DNA from: Oxalobacteraceae bacterium
GTDB taxonomy: Bacteria > Pseudomonadota > Gammaproteobacteria > Burkholderiales > Burkholderiaceae_D
Assembly: GCA_030698225.1 (NCBI GenBank)
Contig: JAUYNR010000015.1
Location: 23,634 to 87,633, forward strand
Reading direction: 5' to 3'
DNA length: 64,000 bases
The notes below the pieces were generated by a model. It had not been told where the DNA came from. It saw only the letters and a list, made by a program, of their open reading frames with translations, and made no database searches. Positions 57,867 to 64,000 of the stretch are shown here, in pieces. How positions within the stretch are numbered: position 1 is the first letter of the stretch; each line of letters begins with the position of its first letter. Made by a program: the position numbers and the translations under genes.

Positions 57867-58400
57867 ATGATTCGGCCAATTCTGAAAATGGGCGACCCGA
57901 GGCTGCTACGCAAAGCGGAGCCGGTGACGCACTTTGCTATCCCCGCGCTGGATGAACTGATTGCCGACATGTTCGACACCATGCATGCGGCCCAAGGCGC
58001 CGGGCTGGCGGCACCGCAGATCGGGATCAACCTGCGGCTGGTGATCTTCGGCTTCGGGACAAATTCCCGCTATCCGGACGCGCCGGCAGTGCCGGAAACG
58101 GTTTTGATCAATCCGCAACTGACGCCGCTATCGGAGGAAATCGAGGACGGCTGGGAAGGCTGCCTGTCGGTGCCTGGTCTGCGCGGCATGGTGCCGCGCT
58201 GGAAAATGCTGCATTACGAAGGTCTTGACCAGTTCGGCAAGCGCATCAGCCGCGAGGTGGACGGCTTCCATGCCCGCGTGGTGCAGCATGAATACGATCA
58301 TCTCGAAGGCATCCTGTACCCGATGCGCATCACCGACATGACGCAGTTCGGCTATGTGGATGTGCTGTTTCCCGAACTGGACGCCGATAACGACGAATGA
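57867..58400 (+). CDS. def: Peptide deformylase
   Basis: [27 protein letters not shown]; start ATG 57867. Confidence 0.95.
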   Translation: MIRPILKMGDPRLLRKAEPVTHFAIPALDELIADMFDTMHAAQGAGLAAPQIGINLRLVIFGFGTNSRYPDAPAVPETVLINPQLTPLSEEIEDGWEGCLSVPGLRGMVPRWKMLHYEGLDQFGKRISREVDGFHARVVQHEYDHLEGILYPMRITDMTQFGYVDVLFPELDADNDE

Positions 58401-58411
58401 TTATGTTGGAG

Positions 58412-58440
58412 AGCGGCTGCCGGCGATTGCAGCCGCTTTT
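58412..58440 (+). terminator. Rho-independent-type terminator after def
   Basis: AGCGGCTGC-CGGCGATT-GCAGCCGCTTTT, 9-bp perfect stem followed by T run. Confidence 0.7.
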
Positions 58441-58464
58441 CCAGTCGAGTTTGGCGTGATATTT

Positions 58465-58535
58465 ATACTGCAGTTGGTATTTTTAAATGCCGTATATAAG
58501 ATATGCGGGAAGTAGGGTATTTTTTATGATACTCC
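58465..58535 (-). repeat. AGTAT-bounded dispersed repeat, copy D
   Basis: Reverse strand GGAGTATCATAAAAAATACCCTACTTCCCGCATATCTTATATACGGCATTTAAAAATACCAACTGCAGTAT. Confidence 0.6.
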
Positions 58536-58583
58536 ATGTTTCAGTCCTTGTGTTCCGATAGATCCGCTGCGGTGTTCACTGTA

Positions 58584-58652
58584 CGTAGGTGCGAATTCAT
58601 TCGCACGCTTTACTATTCCATGCGAACTTGTGCGAATGAATTCGCACCTACG
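58584..58652. repeat. REPIN-like perfect 23-bp inverted repeat
   Basis: CGTAGGTGCGAATTCATTCGCAC (58584-58606) and exact reverse complement GTGCGAATGAATTCGCACCTACG (58630-58652), 23-nt spacer; each arm is itself a palindrome GTGCGAAT-TC-ATTCGCAC. Confidence 0.9.
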
Positions 58653-58684
58653 GCGCTGCTGTTTGCTGGACAAGTGTATTTGTA

Positions 58685-59431
58685 TCAGAATTGCTCGTCA
58701 GCACGCAGGTAGCGCCATTCGCCGGTCGGCAAGTCGCCTAGCGTGACGTTGCCTATGCGCACCCGCTTCAGGCCCAGCACTTTCAGCCCGACGATGTCGC
58801 ACATGCGGCGAATCTGCCGTTTTTTGCCTTCGCGCAGGGTAAAGCTGAGCTGATCCTCGTTTTGCCATCTCACCTTCGCCGGCAACAGAAGTTTGCCGTC
58901 GAGCATCAGGCCGTGATTCAGGCGTTTTAGCTGGTCGTCCGGCAACTTGCCCGGCTTGCCGTATTGCACCCTGACCAGATATTCCTTCTCGACGCTGGTG
59001 TCGGCGCCGATCAAGTGCTTGGCGATACGGCCATCCTGCGTCAAGACCAGCAAGCCGACCGAATCGATATCCAACCGTCCGGCGGCCACCAGGCTGCGCA
59101 ATTGGGTCGGGTGGAATTTTTCCGGCGCGCCGTCTTCTTTCCAGCGCGTTTCCGCCTTCACCAGTGCGATCGCAGGGGTATAGCCATCCTCGGCCTGACC
59201 GCTGACGTAACCCATCGGCTTGTTGATCAGTATCGTGACGCGTTTGGATTGTTCGGCACTGGCCTGGCGTTCGACCGAGATTTTCTGCTGCGGCAAGACT
59301 TTGCTTCCCAGCGTCGAAACGACCACGCCATCGACGCGGACCCAGCCGCGTTCGATCCACGCGTCGGCTTCGCGCCGCGAGCAAAGACCCAGTTCAGACA
59401 TGCGTTTGGATAAGCGGAGGGGTTCAGACAT
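58685..59431 (-). CDS. rluF: rRNA large-subunit pseudouridine synthase (RluF/RsuA family)
   Basis: LRLSKRMSELGLCSRREADAWIERGWVRVDG S4 domain; INKPMGYVSGQ; GRLDIDSVGLLVLTQDG. Confidence 0.88.
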   Translation of the reverse strand: MSEPLRLSKRMSELGLCSRREADAWIERGWVRVDGVVVSTLGSKVLPQQKISVERQASAEQSKRVTILINKPMGYVSGQAEDGYTPAIALVKAETRWKEDGAPEKFHPTQLRSLVAAGRLDIDSVGLLVLTQDGRIAKHLIGADTSVEKEYLVRVQYGKPGKLPDDQLKRLNHGLMLDGKLLLPAKVRWQNEDQLSFTLREGKKRQIRRMCDIVGLKVLGLKRVRIGNVTLGDLPTGEWRYLRADEQF

Positions 59432-59514
59432 GGCGATAAGTATAAATTTCGGTTGTGTGCAGGGCGGCAGAATGCGAAAACCCCGATCGGAGGCGCGTAA
59501 TTATACGTCCATCG

Positions 59515-62067
59515 TTATACGCGCAGTGCTTCCAGTAAATCGGTTTCGAGCTGGATCTGGGTTCTGGCGTTGTTCAGCGGCGGACCGTCTATCAGGAAAA
59601 CGTCTTCGACGCGCTCGCCCAGCGTCATGATTTTTGCCAGCTGCAGATTCACCTTGTACTTGGCCAGCACAGTCGCAATCGCATACAGCAAACCGTTGCG
59701 GTCGTTGGCGGAAACCGACAGCAGATAATACTGGCCGCGCTCATCCGGGCGCAAATCGACGGTAGGCTTGATCGGAAATGTGCGCGACAGGCGCGACAGG
59801 CGGCCTTTGCTCGGCGCCGGCAGCGGCGTCGTGCTCTGCAGCAGTTCGGTGAGCTCGTGCTCTATCAGATTGATGATGTCGCGGTAATTATTGGCAAAAG
59901 TCGGCTCCGTGACGAGAAAGGTGTCGAGCGCGTAACCGTGCCGGGTGGTGTGAATCTTGGCGTCGAGAATGCTGAAATTCTTGTGATCGAAATAACTGCA
60001 GATGCGGGCGAACAGATCGGGCTGATCCCTAATGTAGACCGTCACCTGCAAGCCTTCGCCGATCGGCGCCAGCCGGCTCTTGACGATAGGCACCGGGCTG
60101 TCGATCTTGTCGTACAGTGACCGGGTTTGCCATGCGATATCGGCGGCATCGCTGCGCAGGAAGTAGGCAACATCGAGCTTTTTCCAGAGCGCTTCGTGCG
60201 CGTTGGCCGGCAAGCCATACAGGCGCAGCGTCTTCAGCGCATTTTCCTGCCGGTTCCTGAATTCGCGGTCGGTCGAGGGCGATTCGCCACCCAGAACCCG
60301 CAACGTCAGTTGGTACAGGTCTTCGAGCAGCTTGCCTTTCCAGGCATTCCAGACTTTGGGACTGGTGCCGCGGATGTCTGCCACAGTCAGTAAATATAGC
60401 GCAGTCAGATGACGCTCGTCTGTTACCGTTTTGGCAAAGCTGCGAATCACATCGGGGTCCGACAAATCCTTCTTTTGCGCAACTTGCGACATGGTCAGAT
60501 GATTTTCGACCAGGAAAACGATCAACTCGGTGTCCACTTTGCTCAAGCCGTGATCCTTGCAGAATTTTGCGGCATCGACCATTCCCAGCTTGGAATGGTC
60601 GCCGCAGCGGCCTTTTGCGATATCGTGGAACAAGGCTGCGACATACAACAACCAGGGCTGAGCGAAGTTGCCCATCAACTGGCTGCAGAACGGGTATTCG
60701 TGCGCATGCTCGGTCATCGTGAAGCGCCGCACGTTGCGCACCACCATCAGGATATGCTGGTCCACCGTATATACATGGAACAGATCGTGCTGCATCCGGC
60801 CTACGATGCGCCTGAAGTTGGGCAGATAACGGCCCAGAATGCCGGTCTGGTTCATCTGCCGCAGCGCATGCGTAATCCCCTGCGGCGCCTTCAGAATGGC
60901 AAGAAACAGTGCCCGGTTGCCCGGATCGCGCCGGAAGCCGTCATCGATCTCGAAGCGCGCATGCCACAGCGCGCGCAAGGTGCGCGCGGTCATCCCTTCC
61001 AGGTCGGAGTGCTGGGTCAGCAGCAGGAATACCTCCAGCATCGCCGATGGACTGGTTTCGAAGGTGTCGTTTTGCGCGATATCGATGAAACCATTGACTT
61101 CATTAAAGCGTTCGTTGATTGCGCGTGAGGCGATCGGCAGCGGAAATAGCTGCACCTCGATGTTTTGCAGCAGTATGGTGTTGAGCTGTGTCACAGCTTT
61201 TGCGGCCCGATAATAGCGCTGCATCAGGAATTCGCTGGCCCGGCAGGCGTCGGTGGTGACGAAGCCGAAGGTCTGCGCGATCGGCGTTTGCACATCGAAT
61301 AGCAAGCGGTCTTCACGCCGGCCGGCATGGATGTGCAGGCGGATGCGGATATCGGTGAACGCGCGTTCCTTCTGCCTTAGTTGGCGTGCCTCGGTGGCCG
61401 TGATCAAGTCTCTTTCAGCCAGTTCGCCCCAGGAATTGCCCAGGCCGGCCGCTTTTGCAACCCACAGGATGACCTGCAAATCCCTTAAACCGCCTGGACT
61501 TTCCTTGCAGTTCGGCTCCAGGCTGTACGGCGTGTCTTCATATTTCGCATGGCGCTGGTGCAGTTCGAGCATTTTGGCCTGAAAAAAAGCCTGCGGATTC
61601 ATCGCCGCCATATACCGTGCTTGGAGAAACTGAAACAACTTTTTATTGCCGGTCACCAGCCGAGCTTCCAGCAGGCCGGTCTTGACCGTGATGTCGGCGT
61701 CGGACTCGCTCAGGCATTCGTCGATGGTGCGGATGCTGTGGCCGATCTCCAGCCCGATGTCCCACAGTAGCTGTACCAGTTGTTCCAGCTTGGACCGGAG
61801 TTGCGGATCGGGCGCGGATGGCAGCAATATGAGCAAATCGACATCGGAACAGGGGAATAACTCGCCCCGGCCGTATCCTCCAACGCCAACCAGGGCTACC
61901 GAAGCGGGCAGCGCAAGCGCCTGCCAGGCGTGTATCAGTGCGGCATCGACATTCTTGCGCAGTGTCTTCAGAAGCTTGTCAGGTTTGCCATCCGACTGGA
62001 ATGCCAGAATCGCGGTTTGCCGCTCCGACTTCAGTTGCTGCTTCAGTGTTGCCGCAAGCGATACCAT
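59515..62067 (-). CDS. glnD: [Protein-PII] uridylyltransferase / uridylyl-removing enzyme
   Basis: 850 aa; [39 protein letters not shown], two ACT domains. Confidence 0.95.
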   Translation of the reverse strand: MVSLAATLKQQLKSERQTAILAFQSDGKPDKLLKTLRKNVDAALIHAWQALALPASVALVGVGGYGRGELFPCSDVDLLILLPSAPDPQLRSKLEQLVQLLWDIGLEIGHSIRTIDECLSESDADITVKTGLLEARLVTGNKKLFQFLQARYMAAMNPQAFFQAKMLELHQRHAKYEDTPYSLEPNCKESPGGLRDLQVILWVAKAAGLGNSWGELAERDLITATEARQLRQKERAFTDIRIRLHIHAGRREDRLLFDVQTPIAQTFGFVTTDACRASEFLMQRYYRAAKAVTQLNTILLQNIEVQLFPLPIASRAINERFNEVNGFIDIAQNDTFETSPSAMLEVFLLLTQHSDLEGMTARTLRALWHARFEIDDGFRRDPGNRALFLAILKAPQGITHALRQMNQTGILGRYLPNFRRIVGRMQHDLFHVYTVDQHILMVVRNVRRFTMTEHAHEYPFCSQLMGNFAQPWLLYVAALFHDIAKGRCGDHSKLGMVDAAKFCKDHGLSKVDTELIVFLVENHLTMSQVAQKKDLSDPDVIRSFAKTVTDERHLTALYLLTVADIRGTSPKVWNAWKGKLLEDLYQLTLRVLGGESPSTDREFRNRQENALKTLRLYGLPANAHEALWKKLDVAYFLRSDAADIAWQTRSLYDKIDSPVPIVKSRLAPIGEGLQVTVYIRDQPDLFARICSYFDHKNFSILDAKIHTTRHGYALDTFLVTEPTFANNYRDIINLIEHELTELLQSTTPLPAPSKGRLSRLSRTFPIKPTVDLRPDERGQYYLLSVSANDRNGLLYAIATVLAKYKVNLQLAKIMTLGERVEDVFLIDGPPLNNARTQIQLETDLLEALRV

Positions 62068-62069
62068 GT

Positions 62070-62900
62070 TCAGGCAGTAATCTGGCTGGCTGGCGCATTC
62101 GTTATAAATGCCGGCGGCGGTGGCATGCCGGCAGATACGGTGAGTACTTCATAGCCTGTTGCGGTCACCAGAATCGTATGCTCCCATTGTGCGGAAAGAC
62201 TGCGATCCTTGGTTTTAATGGTCCAGCCGTCGCCCATTTCGCGAATTTCACGCCGTCCGGCATTGATCATCGGCTCGACGGTGAAAATCATGCCCGGCGC
62301 GAGCTCTTCCAGCGTGCCGGGGCGGCCGTAGTGCAGAACTTGTGGTTCTTCATGGAACACCTTGCCAATGCCGTGGCCGCAGAATTCGCGCACCACGCTG
62401 TAGCCGGCCTTCTCTGCGTGCTGTTGGATGACGAAACCGATATCGCCCAGATGCGCACCGGGCTTGATTTGGGCGATGCCCAGCCACATGCATTCATAGG
62501 TAATCAGGCTCAGGCGCCGGGCCAGGATCGATGGCTCGCCGACAAAAAACATGCGGCTGGTATCGCCGTGATAGCCATTCTTGATGACCGTGATGTCAAG
62601 ATTGATTACATCGCCATTCTTGAGCACCTTGTCGCCCGGTATTCCATGGCATATAACGTCGTTGACCGAGGTGCAAATGGCTTTCGGGTAAGGCGTGTAG
62701 CCCGGCGGGCAATAATTTAGCGGGGCTGGAACCGTGCCTTGCACGTTGACCATGTATTCATGGCAGAGACGATCGAGTTCGCCCGTGGTCACGCCGACCT
62801 TGACATGGGGCGTAATGAAGTCGAGGACTTCTGCGGCGAGCTTGCCGGCGATACGCATGCCTTTGATATCGTCAGCAGTTTTAATTGAAATGGAAGACAT
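62070..62900 (-). CDS. map: Methionine aminopeptidase type I
   Basis: 276 aa; [46 protein letters not shown]. Confidence 0.95.
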   Translation of the reverse strand: MSSISIKTADDIKGMRIAGKLAAEVLDFITPHVKVGVTTGELDRLCHEYMVNVQGTVPAPLNYCPPGYTPYPKAICTSVNDVICHGIPGDKVLKNGDVINLDITVIKNGYHGDTSRMFFVGEPSILARRLSLITYECMWLGIAQIKPGAHLGDIGFVIQQHAEKAGYSVVREFCGHGIGKVFHEEPQVLHYGRPGTLEELAPGMIFTVEPMINAGRREIREMGDGWTIKTKDRSLSAQWEHTILVTATGYEVLTVSAGMPPPPAFITNAPASQITA

Positions 62901-62992
62901 AGAGGTGCAATAAGCGTAAATAGCTTGGGGTTCGATTAAAACAGGATTATAGACGAGGCAGCAATTATTTACCCGGAGGAGGCTCGTTACGT

Positions 62993-64000
62993 CAGGGCAA
63001 ACGCATCAAATGACCAACGGGCATAAACCAAGAACGTCTGCAAGGTATTGATCATGGAGCGCAGCATAGAGACGTTTTTTCGGAATGCTACGCTTCATCG
63101 AGGTGTCTTGTCGCAAGAGGTTCATGGTGATTTTTCTGATGATGTTGAAATTTTCAGCAGCGTGACCGGTGCGAATTCGACTGGCGTCTTCTTTAAACGA
63201 AACATCCAGGCACCAATGCAGTTTGTTTTCAATGCCCCAATGGGCTCGAATAGCATTGCCGATCTGCTTTGAGTCCGGTTCGAGGGAGCTGATATAAAAC
63301 CGTCGTTCGCTGGTGCGTTTCTCGCCGATCTCACGGATGGATTCCACCATGATCATGCTCTTTAATCCACTCCAGGCCCCAACCTGTTCCAGATGCCCTG
63401 ACGATAGCGCAATGACGCGGCGCGACTCAATGCGTCCGTGCTCTTTTTCGCAGGTTTCATGCGGCCTTGCTTCTAACGCCTGGTACTGATACTGCTCGGC
63501 GATTTCAAAGAACTCGCCCACCTGCTCATGCAACTTGCCATGATTGCCTTTCAAGGCCAGCACGTAGTCGGCACCTTGTTCATTAATCGCCTTGGCAATA
63601 TCCGTTTGGCAGCCCATCGAATCAATCGTCACGATGCTGCCTTTCAAATCGAGCATGGCAAGCAGCTCGGGGATCGCCGTGATTTCATTGGATTTCTCTT
63701 CTGTCTTGAGCTGTCCCAGGGTGATGCCCTGAGCACTGGCAAATGCACTGACCATATGAATCGCCTTCTTGCCCAGACGATGATGGTGGGAACCCCGCAT
63801 GGTCTTGCCGTCGATGGCGACCACTTGCCCGACAAGCGAGCCGCAGATGGTCGACACCCACCGGGTAAAGCATGCCTGAAACGTTGTACTGTTCATGGCG
63901 GCAAAGAGCCGGCCGATCGTATCGTGGGAGGGGATGCCGTTTTTCAACGGAATATATTGCCGCAACCAATCGAGCTTTGCTTCCCCCCACATTTCAACCG
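62993..64000 (-). mobile_element. ISAs1-family insertion sequence, partial (other end beyond right edge)
   Basis: Transposase ORF; probable terminal sequence CAGGGCAAACGCATCAAATGA overlapping the stop codon. Confidence 0.75.
63006..64000 (-). CDS. ISAs1-family DDE transposase, N-terminus truncated by window edge
   Basis: FQACFTRWVSTICGSLVGQVVAIDGKTMRGSHH, VTIDSMGCQTDIAKAINEQGADYVLALKGN, HWGIENKLHWCLDVSFKEDASRIRTGHAAENFNIIRK. Confidence 0.92.
   Translation of the reverse strand, partial: VEMWGEAKLDWLRQYIPLKNGIPSHDTIGRLFAAMNSTTFQACFTRWVSTICGSLVGQVVAIDGKTMRGSHHHRLGKKAIHMVSAFASAQGITLGQLKTEEKSNEITAIPELLAMLDLKGSIVTIDSMGCQTDIAKAINEQGADYVLALKGNHGKLHEQVGEFFEIAEQYQYQALEARPHETCEKEHGRIESRRVIALSSGHLEQVGAWSGLKSMIMVESIREIGEKRTSERRFYISSLEPDSKQIGNAIRAHWGIENKLHWCLDVSFKEDASRIRTGHAAENFNIIRKITMNLLRQDTSMKRSIPKKRLYAALHDQYLADVLGLCPLVI

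Overview
The window is about 64 kb of GC-rich DNA from a betaproteobacterium (Oxalobacteraceae/Burkholderiales-like, inferred from gene content and order). It is read as three blocks. (1) ~1-32.5 kb is a dense copper/silver/heavy-metal resistance island: cusABC-type RND efflux (cusA cut by the left edge), cusRS, CzcE-like and CopK-like periplasmic proteins, a Met-rich protein, a TAT multicopper oxidase, two DUF411 proteins, two P1B ATPases (one with CPD in place of CPC, one with tandem YHS domains), a second complete RND system, and an accessory module (MFS, SRPBCC, DUF2933, isoprenylcysteine methyltransferase-like, DUF3141). (2) ~32.8-62.9 kb is mostly housekeeping: OmpR/EnvZ-type two-component system, arfB, CoA transferase, AraC regulator, EamA transporter, a CHASE-GGDEF protein, ABC-F, prmB, the dap genes with a pilU-like ATPase, smc-zipA-ligA-galU-def, rluF-like, glnD and map. 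(3) An ISAs1-family transposase is cut by the right edge. The strongest unexplained signal is a dispersed intergenic repeat of about 70 bp, seen five times by eye. Each copy is bounded by AGTAT at a constant 63-64 nt spacing and carries a conserved CCGCAT...TTATTGCG...AAAATAC core. Other leads are the CPD-motif ATPase, copper-box-like operators shared by three promoters, a MerR-type promoter with no merR in view, and two REPIN-like inverted pairs. No alignments or database searches were run; family names come from motif recognition.
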